Origin: Orobanche coerulescens | Taxonomy: Eukaryota > Streptophyta > Magnoliopsida > Lamiales > Orobanchaceae | Length of the DNA stretch: 64,000 nucleotides | Direction of reading: 5' to 3' | NCBI GenBank assembly: GCA_033398695.1 | Contig: CM065811.1 | Location: 115,429,501 to 115,493,500 of the forward strand | Part shown: in pieces, positions 11,109 to 20,803 of the stretch | Position numbering within the stretch: the stretch's first letter is position 1 | Layout: the number at the start of each line of letters is the position of its first letter | The notes under the pieces: model-generated | What the model was told of the DNA's origin: nothing | Seen by the model: the letters and a program-made list of their open reading frames with translations, nothing else | Database searches by the model: none | Translations under genes and position numbers: made by a program

Positions 11109-12184
11109 CTGAAAACAACATCCCCCAACGGGGTCAGTTACACGGAACAACAATCCTCAAGAGTTGAATAAACACAATCATGATATATCTTAATTATGAA
11201 ATTAAGCTGAAGAGAGGCATCATAGTACGCCCGTAATGGTATGTGCAAGTGCACAAGATGAGTGTCCGGACATACCCGCCCTTGTACCTAATTATTTTCA
11301 CGGAGGTACGTTACCGTGTGCACAGTCCATTGTGTCGGTGAACCCGATCACGTGACTATCACGTGCCCGACTAAAAATTCCACACATACCCACCCGACCA
11401 CGCAATACAAACCCAGAAGGCCACAAGAGCAAAAGTTACCAATGAGTAATAGTGAATAACAATACGACAAAGGTCAAGAAAGACTCACCGAAATGAAAAA
11501 ATAATGAAATGAATGATATCTCATTGAAATGATTGGAACCGTCGTCCCTCGTGAATGAAATGATTATTCGACAATTACAAGTCTCAATATGGTTAATACA
11601 TTATGAATGAGTTATGATTCTGAATGAACAACAACGAAAGGAATGAGTATCCTTTTAACCGAGTAAGAATTAACTTACACAATACCGGTGAAGAATGTCC
11701 TTCCTCGAATAAACGTCCTGCAATGAGATGCCGGTCGCTCGAACAACCTTGAATAACACAATTACCAACAATCCGCTTAATATACGCATCATACACGATT
11801 ATTACAAATTCGAAATGTCGATATGACAAAACCAAGTTCATTGGGGCATTATGACAAACACGTTGTAAACAATCTTCGATTGTTTACAACTAATTCTCAA
11901 TTAATCGATACCAAACTTCCAAGGAGTGATACAATCCAACAAAACATCTTCAATACCATGAATAATCCAAGAATATCCAATTCGAGATTTCAACAACATC
12001 TAATTGAAAACCCCCAAATCCAAATCAATATTCAAAGTGTTCTACAAACAATCCTTCCAGAATCCGATAAATATTCATACCAACTAACAATCATATGTAT
12101 ATATCTTCATATAACATGATTTTAACATCCCAAAACATCATATTCCATCATAGATTCAGAATCTAGGGTGTTGAAGAATATTAC
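11109..12184 (-). other. Candidate leader intron inside LTR of B
   Basis: Minus-strand donor CTTCAATG|GTAATATTC at 12184 and acceptor GTTTTCAG|GTCATGGC at 11109 (1076 bp). The acceptor is canonical and is followed at once by a conserved ATGGCAAGG. The position matches that in A and F. Confidence 0.5.
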
Positions 12185-12389
12185 CATTGAAGATCCAACC
12201 TCTTTGATCCGATGAATACATGTTAAATCAACTATCCAAGCTTCACAAACGAATGAAGATGATGAAAACCGAACACCCAAGTGATTGATGATGAAAAATC
12301 TCTCCCAAGAACTTCTCTCTCGGAACTCAAGTGAAGAAATGAGAAAAATGAGCTCAAAACCCCGTCCAGGTACTTAAGTACTACCATGG

Positions 12390-12860
12390 TTACGACCGTA
12401 ACTCAGCCTACTTACGGCCGTAACATTCCCAAGTCAACGGCCTTACGGCCATAACCAGTCATCTCGTACGGGCGTAACTAGGCCTCGTCTAAAAAATCTG
12501 CCGGCAGACATACGGCCATACCCGCACATGCCTTATGGGCGTAACTATACTGATACGGCCGTACTCGGCAAGGCTTACGGGCGTATAGAACCTTCATCGA
12601 AACTGATCGGGCACCCTGCTTGAATCGTACGGCTGTAACCGGCCAAGCCTTACGGCCGTACCTGCCTCATCTTACGGCCGTATGCCGCAACCCTTACGGC
12701 CGTAAGCCCTCTTCGTCCGACATGTCCTGAAAATCACGAACGCATGTTACGGCCGTAGCGTGTCTATGCTTACGGTCGTATCTCACCTTCGGCCAAAACA
12801 CCCTTAAGCCAACGAATGCATGTTACGGCCGTAATGCATGAGTTACTGCCGTAACTCACT
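12390..12860. repeat. Degenerate ACGGCCGT palindrome array in LTR of B
   Basis: About fifteen copies of TTACGGCCGTAA-type motifs. Several have lost a CG by transition (TTACGGCCATAA, TTACGACCGTAA, CTTATGGGCGTAA), as expected for methylated cytosines in an older copy. Confidence 0.85.
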
Positions 12861-13207
12861 ACTGGAAAAGACACAGTCCGACAACTCCGTCTTATCATTA
12901 CGAAAGGTGAATGATCCGACATACAATACTCGTATGAATGTAATTAAGTCCAATAACACGCGATAGATGATACTTCCAACACAAGACTACCATTCATGAT
13001 GATTATGATAATACTCTCGTCTCGATCCTCAAATGGAGATGAATGACAATCGGTAACTGATACACGGTTAAAATATGCCAATGATGAATACAAAATGAAT
13101 GAATCATGAATGATGAGTGATTATTAATGAGTGAAAATTACTGAGTGACAATTATTGACTGATAATGAATGAATTACAATCAGGTATTACAACACGATTG
13201 CTGTCCG

Positions 13208-13217
13208 GTTTATATAC
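13208..13217 (-). promoter_or_regulatory. TATA box of C LTR within a short inverted repeat
   Basis: Minus strand GTATATAAACC, flanked by complementary TCCGGT/ACCGGA arms. It follows the palindrome array and precedes the insertion point of B by about 20 bp, that is, near the expected transcription start. Confidence 0.5.
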
Positions 13218-13512
13218 CGGACAGATTAGAGTGCGCTAATACAAGCGTTAGCGTGCACTAGCGAGACCTCCAGAACCAGTCCAGTAGCTTCTGGATGGTC
13301 CCCGAACTACCAGTTAGCATGCGCTACCCTACTCATAGCGTGCGTTAATGGCCGCACCTTAGCGCGCGCTATAGGGCTCCATAGCGTGCGCTGCCGAACT
13401 CCCAGTTGAATGCAGTAGCTTATGCCCCTCGCATTAGCATGTGCTATCCACAAGGTACCGTGCATTAACTCTACACAGTAGCACGCGCTACAACACCTAG
13501 TAGCATGCGCTA
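13218..13512. repeat. Array of AGCGCACGCT-type palindromes in LTR of C
   Basis: About a dozen copies of TAGCGCACGCTA or its complement TAGCGTGCGCTA, with variants such as TAGCATGCGCTA, separated by 15-40 bp. This is the family 2 counterpart of the ACGGCCGT arrays, and it again lies directly upstream of the TATA box. Confidence 0.85.
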
Positions 13513-13700
13513 CACCTATATCGAACCAAACTCATCACAACAACGATACTCCCCACCGGGATGAAAAACACGCGATGATCTGGAAGAAAGCGAACAAATA
13601 ATGAAGTCCGACATACAACCACATAAACACATGCACCATATATCCGCTTGAATCGGTAAGTAATGCAAGATGTCCGGACGCCAAAATCCTGGGTATTACA

Positions 13701-14307
13701 GGACAACTAAGCACCATACCCTAAAATTCTAATATGAAAGATGCATAAAAATATATTAAGAGAGGGAGAGATATGCACCATTTGTATTGTGCTATGAGGT
13801 GCCATTTTACTCTGTGTAGGTGTAAATTAAATCAAATATAGGAGAATTAGTTAAAATATAATTTCTCGACTTGCTTCTCAAGTAGTCCGAAACTTTTTAG
13901 AATAGGAGGTGTCCTAAAGTTAATTAGTTTCATAGAATGATTAAATTTAGTGCAAAATTGAGCCCTGGCCAGTAGGGATGGGTGATGAGCCATTACGCAC
14001 AACCGCGCCACACCAGCCCATCTGAGATGGGCTAAGGGTAGGACCGGGACAGAGCAAATATGGTCGGTCGGCCGGATGGTCAGATAGTTGGATGGATGGT
14101 CGACATACGGACAAAGATATGCACATGCATGTATGGCCTCTTCCACCTAGACACTCCCACAAGAGTTTTGTACTCTCTTATTCAACTTCCTAATATTAGA
14201 TGCCTCCCACAAGTTCTATATGTCCTACTCCAAGTCTCAACATTTGAGCATTAATTCTCAATCACCCGACCTCGATTTGTGAAAATAAATACATCATAAT
14301 TATCTAC
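13701..14307. other. Unassigned 607-bp stretch between C and D
   Basis: No recognisable transposon protein or LTR is seen. A short TGGATGGATGG-like run sits near 14085, and overlapping small open frames of no recognisable family occur on both strands. It may be older host DNA that separated the two insertions. The junction at 14308, where D's RNase H begins mid-domain, is abrupt. Confidence 0.5.
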
Positions 14308-15341
14308 TCGCATCCGGGAAAGGCCAATGTCGTCGCAGACGCTTTGAGCCGCAAATCGGCATCGCTTCAGATGCTCGAGGTTCTTACATCTCAGACGAAG
14401 ATTCTTCAGGATTTAATCGATCAAAGAATAGAAGTTTGGCTTCAAAGGATGCAAGGACAGTTGCGCACTCTCGAGATTACTTCGTCCTTGGTTGACGACA
14501 TCAAGGGAAATAGTGGAGTGACCCGATGATCTCTCAACTTAAGAAAGATGTAATTAAAGAAAAAGGCCCTGGTTTTATGGTCCATAAGGATAGTATTCTG
14601 AGATTCCAAGGTAGGCTTTGTGTTCCGAATGATCTAGAGTTGAGGCAGAGAATTCTCCGAGAAGCCCATGTTATGCCTTACTCTATCCATCCCGGAACGT
14701 GTAAGATGTACAAGGACTTGAATTGAAATTTTTGGTGGAATAATATGAAGAAAGATGTCACGGAGTTTGTACTATGATGCTTGACGTGTCAACAAGTCAA
14801 GATTGAACATCAACGACCGGCGGGGTTGTTGAAGCCACTTCCCATTCCCGAGTGGAAGTGGGAAGATATCTCTATGGATTTTATCACTGGGATGCCGAGA
14901 ACTAGAGCCGGAATGAATATGATTTGGGTAATCGTCGATTGGTTGACCAAGTCTGCACATTTCCTAGGTATTAAGGATACTTGGGGACCGGAGAGATTGG
15001 CTCGAACTTTTATAGCTGAGATCGTGAGATTGCATGATGCCCCTAAGACCATTGTTTTTGATCGAGATGGTCGCTTCGTATCGCATTTTTGGCAATCCGT
15101 TCATCAGGTTTTGGGCACTGAGTTGAGATTAAGCACACCTTTTGATCCTCAGTTAGACGGTCAGATGAAGCGGACGATTCAGACGTTGGAGGATATGTTG
15201 CGGGCTTGTGCCCTAGACTGGAGTAATTATTGGGAGCTTCACTTGTCGTTGATCGAGTTTGCCTACAATAATAGTTGGCATGCGTCGATCAAAACGGCAC
15301 CTTTCGAGGCACTTTATGTTGGGACGAGGCTTCGGAGCTAG
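14308..15341 (+). pseudogene. RNase H end and integrase of chromovirus D, catalytic Glu lost
   Basis: Begins inside RNase H at the [15 protein letters not shown] motif and continues with the integrase zinc module ([15 protein letters not shown]) and catalytic core. In the stretch starting at 14781 the triad positions read D33, D94 and K130: the glutamate of the usual DGQSERT is a lysine (DGQMKRT), so this integrase could not be active. There is a frame break near 14526, in-frame stops near 14725 and 14776, and a deletion at about 15318 that removes the segment usually reading [11 protein letters not shown]. Everything 5' of RNase H is missing. Confidence 0.88.
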
Positions 15342-15891
15342 TCGGAATGGAACCAGATATGTTGATGAAGACTAAGGAGAAGATTTCCATTATCAAGGAC
15401 CAATTGTTGACTGCCCAGAGTCGTCATAAGTCTTATGCTGATACTCGTCGTCGACCTTTGGAATTCGAAGTGGGAGACCATGTTTTACTCAAGGTGTCGC
15501 CGACCAGAGGAGTTTTCCGCTTCAGGAAGAAGGGGAAACTTAGGCCACGGTTTATCGAACCATTTTAAATTTTGGACAAGGTTGGAGATTTAGATTATCG
15601 CTTGGCCTTGCCTCCAGCTTTGAGTCATGTCCATAGTGTTTTTCATGTGTCTCAATTTAGAAAGTACGTGCCGGATCCAAGTCATGTTATCGATTATAGC
15701 GAGATTGAGTAGCCGAGGATGTTACCTTTCCGGAGAGGTCGGAGAAGATCCTTGAACGTCGTGATGAGCAACTTTGGCACAAAACCATTCCGTTGGTTAA
15801 AGTGCAATGGTCGAGACATGGAGTCGAGGAGGCGACTTGGGAGACGGAAGAGAAGATGCAATCGGAATACCCCGAACTTTTTATTTCTTAA
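15342..15891 (+). pseudogene. Integrase C-terminus and chromodomain tail of D
   Basis: After the deletion the plus strand resumes in another frame with LLTAQSRHKSYAD, FEVGDHVLLKVSPT and the GKLRPRF block. A stop replaces the residue after EPF. Beyond it the family tail is readable in pieces: LALPPALSH, VFHVSQFRKYV, PSHVIDYSEIE, then the chromodomain core PLVKVQWSRHGVEEATWETEE. It ends at the TAA near 15891, 35 bp before the LTR. Several stops and shifts make it non-functional. Confidence 0.85.
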
Positions 15892-15908
15892 GTTTTAGGA
15901 CGAACTTC

Positions 15909-15925
15909 TTTTTAGAGGGGGAGAA
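15909..15925 (+). other. Polypurine tract of D
   Basis: TTTTTAGAGGGGGAGAA directly before the LTR start at 15926. G has a near-identical tract on the other strand at 24660. Confidence 0.8.
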
Positions 15926-16084
15926 TGTAATACCCGTACTTTTTATTGAATTTTTGACCTTGCCGTTCTTCCTTTTCTGTCGCTCTGTAAACACTTTGAG
16001 ATGTTGTCGATGTTGATTTAGAGTTTCGTATCTTTTGGATCATGATTGTGTCGATTGGACCTTTTGGCAGTGTTCTGGGACAGG

Positions 16085-16565
16085 CAGATAGTGCACGCTA
16101 GGTCTAGGATAACGCATGCTATTTCTACTTGAGTAGCGCATGCTAGCTTTGAGCCTTAGCGCACGCTAACGTCCGGAGCATGGCAGAGGCAGTAGCTGAT
16201 TCTGCCCTCTGGACTAGCAGTTAGCGCACGCTATTCGTGTTTAGTAGCGCACGCTAACATCACCTATAGCGCACGCTAATGAGCTGATTCGGCAGAGGCA
16301 GTGGGGTATTTCTACTTTCTGGACTATCACGTAATGCGCACTAAGCAGTAGCTAGCGCACGCTGTTGGTGTTGCATAGCGCGCGCTAGTGTCCAGATGTA
16401 GCGCACGCTAGCGTATTTGGGCAGTGAACTGGAATTTTTATAGGACACCAGTTAGCGCATGCTAAGGTGTGGTAGCGCGCGCTAACGTCTCAGGACAGAA
16501 GCCACTGGACTACCGGGTGACCCCGTTAGCACATGCTAACCCCGAATTTTAGCATGCGCTAACCT
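16085..16565. repeat. Array of AGCGCACGCT-type palindromes in LTR of D
   Basis: About eighteen copies of TAGCGCACGCTA or variants (for example GTAGCGCATGCTAG and TTAGCATGCGCTAA), often paired around a sentence-like spacer (GGCAGAGGCAGT). The array ends 8 bp before the TATA box. Confidence 0.9.
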
Positions 16566-16572
16566 GGCGCAT

Positions 16573-16580
16573 TATATAAG
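16573..16580 (+). promoter_or_regulatory. TATA box of D LTR
   Basis: TATATAAG, at the end of the palindrome array and about 170 bp before the candidate splice donor. Its position relative to both landmarks agrees with E (TATATATT near 34870). Confidence 0.6.
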
Positions 16581-16745
16581 GGGTAGTCAACCCCTGCTCT
16601 CGTCATTTTGCAACCTTTTCACTCATTCCTGATGGGAGAGCACGGGGGAGGGCGATTTGAGGCAGTCCTTCTTCAACTATCATCATCTTTGATCGAATAA
16701 CAAAGATTAAACAACATCTAATCCGTTTCTATCTTCCAAATCAAG

Positions 16746-17464
16746 GTAAATTCCTTAGAACCCTAGTTTTGCAAATTTTTGGGGATTTCTTAGATTCGTC
16801 CGATTTATCCATTTTGGAGCTTGAGATCTTTGAGATTATGATGTCTCTACCCCGTACCTATGTTTCCCCTACGATTATATGGTTGGTTTTGTACCTTGTT
16901 CGGACTTGAGAGGGTTTGGGTGATTTTCAAACCTCTACGTGATTATCCTTGTAGTTTCGTGAATCGTAGGTGGGTTTTGGGAGTTTCTTCGTGTGATTTG
17001 AGTATGGATTATTGATTATCATGTTCCTTACGAATCGTTTAGGTGCCGGAAATGTGTTCTTGGACCTACCGAACTTATACTCTTTTCCTTCCGATTCTTA
17101 ATGTCTCAAAGGCAAGTATATGTTTATGATTATATGTTCTCGACTTTGAAAGTAAGATATATGAAATGTATGGTTTATATCCACTCTAGGATAGACCGAC
17201 GGGTCCTGTGAGGGTTCCGTAGCCTCTGGTGCGGTTCCGCAGATGTTTTGGGTTAACCACTCTGGGACGGACCGATGGGTCCTCTGAGGGTTCTGTAGCC
17301 TCTGTTGCGGTTCCGCGGTTAGTCATGTATGTATTGAATGTAATGCTATGAGAGATCACGTTCACTTTTTTGTCGAGAAGTATTGTGTTTTATATTCGAT
17401 ATACTTGTACTAGCTATTTGACGGCTAACCCCTTTATGGGGGAAATACCATTCATGTATTTCAG
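16746..17464 (+). other. Candidate leader intron inside LTR of D
   Basis: Donor AATCAAG|GTAAATTC at 16746 and acceptor TGTATTTCAG|GATCC at 17464 (719 bp). Both are good plant consensus sites and both are conserved in E. A second possible donor of the GC type (AAAG|GCAAGTAT) occurs near 17112 and is also conserved in E. Inferred only. Confidence 0.5.
17181..17332 (+). repeat. Two-copy 76-bp tandem repeat in LTR of D
   Basis: Units begin CCACTCT at 17181 and 17257. Each contains GACCGA(C/T)GGGTCC, GAGGGTTC and TAGCCTCTG. The same pair occurs in E at 35491 and 35567 with the same period, so the duplication predates the two copies. It lies inside the candidate intron. Confidence 0.85.
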
Positions 17465-17836
17465 GATCCAGGAGAGTGGATAGGCACGTACCGGGTCGGC
17501 ATGAAGATGATGGGTAAGTGTGATGCTGCGTCTTGTCACTGGTTATGTTTTATATTTCCTCCATTCAATGATGTTATACTTGAATGGTTTTTGAGTACTC
17601 AGTACTGTTTTCGGTTTCCTTGATGTTTTGGTCTGTGTTGTCATGGTATTGATTCGTGATGTGTTGTATTCGGATTTATTGGATATTGTTTTGAATATCA
17701 TTTTTATCGTCTTCCATTTGATTGTACTTAGACCTTATCGGTCAAAGTTCATAGTTCCGTGTATAAATAGCCTTGTGGATTCCACGGCAGGGCTCGCGGC
17801 GCTGTAATATACCCTGAATAACTTGGGATTGTTACA

Positions 17837-18000
17837 GCGGGTTGGCGAGTCGGCCATGGGTCCGGGTCCGAGTCCGGGTACGACCCGCCGGGTCACGGGT
17901 CCGACCCTTATTATTTTTTATAAAAAGTTGTTATAAAATTTTATTTGTTATCAGTTTTACACACGAAAAATAACTATTTTTTTAATCTGGCCCTATTTAA
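17837..18000. other. GGGTCCGGG-rich remnant, possible hAT end
   Basis: Directly after the D LTR comes a run of GGGTCCGGGTCCG-like repeats followed by AT-rich sequence. This resembles the subterminal repeats of the small hAT at 61382-61856. No terminal repeat or target duplication can be seen, so the assignment is weak. Confidence 0.3.
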
Positions 18001-19004
18001 GTCGCATGTTTATTTTCATTTAGATTGGACCAGGTTAAGCAGAGCCTAATACAGAGTGCACATAGCGAGTATCTTAAGTTTGGATTGAGATTTCAATATA
18101 GGGAATCGAGACTTCTCAAAATCTGTCTCTTCATGTACATAAGGTACAGTGCCTTGTGTACTCTGTATTTTTCTACGACTGGTTAATAAGATATTAATTA
18201 ATTAAAGTTGTCACTAGCTTATAATTAATTAATGGACATTCGATATTTTAAACACGTGAAATAATATATTTAATAAGGAGCCCAATTTCGTAATTTGGGA
18301 TTTTGGTAGGAAGTGCAATATCAACCTTTTAGTGAACTAAGTTGATATTAATATATTCATTATATTAGGAAGAGTCCTAATATGGTAAGATGAAATCTAT
18401 TGGGAGTTCTTCTTTAAATCCTCCTTAAGATCCCTAGTAGTGTCCAAGAGCCTATAAATAGGACATCAATGGGGGGTTCGGCCATATCATATTCACCAAG
18501 GTTGTGAGATCAGATTTTTCTTCTTGTGTTTAATTATAGATCTAGACTTGTATCTTTGATTCTACAATTTAGATAACACATCAATTTTATAAGAGTGATT
18601 ACACAATAGTAGAAAATAAGAAAAAATCGAGTGACTCACAAAAAAGGTGGTTCGGCCAATTCCCCATATTTGTCCTAGCGAAGATCCGGTAGCTCGTTGC
18701 CCACACAACGTCGGGGTTAAGGCGGATCATACTCTAGAAGGTCTAAAGGTAGAAATACAAGGTGATCAACATGAAAGCAACCACTACTCTTCAAAGGTAA
18801 TATCCTATGATCTCTTAGATCTAGATTAGGATATTTCAATTACCAACATATTTATTTAATAAATAATCAATAATATTTAAATTCCTTATTAATCTTAGTA
18901 ATTAATTAATTAGCATGCCTAAATAGATCTTATGCTCGTGGATGCGTAAAACGCATTTATCAAACTTTCCCAAACTTGATTTCCACTGCGTTTTACTTCC
19001 AACA
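18001..19004 (+). mobile_element. Left LTR remnant of copia element H
   Basis: From about 18190 to 19004 this matches 21460-22209, the right half of the complete LTR at 20804-22209. Shared landmarks are the AATTAATTAAAG boxes, GACATTCGATAT, the CCTATAAATAGGA TATA-like box near 18450, and the end CTTCCAACA. The first part (18001-18190) is not clearly alignable. The copies are well diverged, so the element is old. No primer site follows at 19005. Confidence 0.75.
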
Positions 19005-20165
19005 CCTACAACCTGTCCCAACAGCGGAACTTCATACAGTGCCCAAGAAGTCAAAATTCTACAGAAGTTCCAGCATACAGAAAGAAGACTATTGGCTACA
19101 ACAAAGAAGCTTTAGGTGTTTTACTTAGGAAAAGTAAAAACACAATCCAGCAGGATATAGACTTAGAACTTTAAACCGTTGTGAGATAACCATTTTTATT
19201 CACAAAGTAATCACGATTTTAAAGTAGCATTTAATACTGATAGGACATCATTTAATACGGCCGAAAAGACTACAGGCAGAAGAGCATTTAATGTGGATCA
19301 AAGAAAAGATCAGAAGCATTAAATGCGAAACATCTTTAATTCAAACATTCTGAAGCTGCCAATCAGATCTACCTAAATCTCACCAATCGGCCAATGGCTA
19401 CATTTATAACGGATCTAGTTCCAAGGTTATAAATACCCTAAGCAAGAGGACATTGCTCACTTACTGACCACTGAACGACCGCTCATACATGAACTTATTA
19501 TCAAAGAGCAATATACTTCTTCAAGCATACAATGAATATCTTAAGTGAAGAAATATCTAAGGCCTCAACCGAGAATAGCACAACTAAAACGAATCCTATA
19601 AAGCCTACAACTGTTGTTCCATTCGTGATACTTCAAAAACCTTATTGTTTTAGACCCTTAGCCCTGCATGGACTAAGTCAAGCTATCCCGTCCAGTGTGA
19701 GAAGAGTATATTTCAAGGGCGAGGCTCCAATCTGTATGAGAAGAAGCAAGTCGAAGAAGCCTACAACCAATCTATATGAATGGCTCAAGCTACATTCAGC
19801 TGTATCAATCTGTGTGAATGACACAACAATCAGTTTAGTTAAAATCATACAGTTGTATACACCTTGATTTTAATAAACTTCTTACTCATGTGTGGAGAAC
19901 CTGTGGACATAGAAGGGTTTACCACGAATCACATTAAACTTGTATGTTATTAATTTTTATACCTATCGTTTTCATACTATCTGTGATTTTGGTATACTTG
20001 CTTTGAAAACCCTATAAGCACTGAGTTACAAGAGACTCTGTAGTTGTTGTACTTACAACAACTTAGTCTAAGACTTCCGCTATGCAAATCAAACTTCGAA
20101 AAAGAGTACAACTTATTCATCCCGCCTTATAAGCTGTAAGATAGTATATTGTGACCAATAATATA
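19005..20165 (+). mobile_element. Second copia LTR-like fragment inside H
   Basis: The stretch 19335-20160 matches, on the opposite strand, the LTR of copia element I at the end of the window (63158-64000). Shared landmarks are the TTCAAACATTCTGAAG block, GGCTACATTTATAACGGATC, the run GTGTGGAG(A/G)ACC(T/A)GTGGAC, ACTTCGAAAAAGA and the end near CCAATA/CCAACA. The left limit near 19013 is uncertain. It has no internal coding region, so it may be a solo LTR. A 111-codon open frame at 19532-19867 is part of this LTR and is not called as a gene. Confidence 0.65.
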
Positions 20166-20169
20166 CTCA

Positions 20170-20800
20170 AGTATCTGAGAAGGACTATGGAATACACGCT
20201 AGTATATCAATCAGATGTCCTATGTGAAGCTGGTTATAGCGACTAATATTTTTTAGCAGACAAAGAAAAGTCCAAGTCTACTTCAATTCATGTGTTTACT
20301 CTGGGAGGTGGATCCATTAGTTGGAGGAGTGTGAAGCAGAAATGCATCTCAAACTCTACCATCAAAGCCGAGTACGTAGTAGCCTTTAAGGCAGCCAAAT
20401 AGGCGGTATGGCTCAAGTACTTCCATCAGGACTTAGATGTGATTCCTGACATAGATGTGATTCCTGATTTTCCATGGGGAATTACACTTTACTGTGATAA
20501 ACCGACGCATTTGCAAACTCGAGGGAATTATGAGCCCATCAGGAAAGTAAACATATCAACTGCAAGTACCATATTATACGATACTTCATAAAGGAAGAAG
20601 ATTTAGTTGTGGAGAGGGTTGCATCGTAAGATAATCTTGCGTATCCTTTCAAAAATGGCTTGCCCTCAAAAGTTTTTGAAGGACATGTAGAGGGAATGGG
20701 ACTACATGTATCGCATCGTTGCTTTGAGTATAAGTGGGAGATATGATAGACTATGTAACAGAGTACTATACTTAAAAACATGCCTTGAGTATAAGTGAGA
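20170..20800 (+). pseudogene. Copia RNase H fragment of H
   Basis: Plus-strand translation gives the end of a Ty1/copia pol: SKSTSIHVFTLGGGSISWRS, CISNSTIKAEYVVAF, AVWLKYFHQDL, and near the end KVFEGHVEGMGLHVS. These are the characteristic blocks of copia RNase H, which removes RNA from the hybrid during reverse transcription. Stops interrupt it (for example after GYSD and after AFKAAK) and the frame shifts near 20580. Integrase and RT are missing. It is followed by a purine-rich stretch (AAGTGAGAGAT) and the LTR. Confidence 0.82.
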
Positions 20801-20803
20801 GAT

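Larger units (their letters stand above)
10753..13191 (-). mobile_element. 5' LTR of chromovirus B (2439 bp)
   Basis: Runs from TGTAACACCCC to AGGTATTACA on the plus strand. It is alignable with the A LTR along its length but clearly more diverged, so B is an older member of family 1. It contains a palindrome array (12390-12860), candidate intron donor at 12184 and acceptor at 11109. It is inserted in the promoter part of another LTR (C, 13192-13700), about 20 bp from C's TATA box. Confidence 0.92.
13192..13700 (-). mobile_element. LTR fragment of chromovirus C (family 2), promoter part
   Basis: The plus-strand edge GGGTATTACA at 13700 is the LTR start read on the minus strand (TGTAATACCC). 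The fragment contains about a dozen AGCGCACGCT-type palindromes (13218-13512) and a TATATAAACC box at 13208-13217 (minus), then stops where B is inserted. The rest of C lies beyond B and A, left of the window. The motif set assigns it to the same family as D, E and G. Confidence 0.85.
15926..17836 (+). mobile_element. 3' LTR of chromovirus D (family 2, 1911 bp)
   Basis: Starts TGTAATACCCGTAC and ends TTGTTACA. It aligns over its whole length with the E LTR (34178-36188). Order: palindrome array 16085-16565, TATATAAG box at 16573, candidate intron 16746-17464, a two-copy 76-bp tandem repeat (17181-17332), LTR end. The 5' half of D is missing, so no target duplication can be checked. The bases after the LTR are GCGGG. 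Confidence 0.93.

Noticed and set aside
13847..14254. Overlapping frames of 60-99 codons between C and D
   Set aside because: Frames overlap on both strands, show no known motif and no codon signal I could judge; treated as chance.
17837..17900. GGGTCCGGG repeats as a telomere or satellite remnant
   Set aside because: Too short and irregular. It more resembles subterminal repeats of the small hAT, but without visible ends I list it only as a weak remnant.
19532..19867. 111-codon open frame starting MNILSEEISK
   Set aside because: It lies in an LTR-like region that matches the non-coding LTR of element I at 63480-64000, where the frame is not kept.
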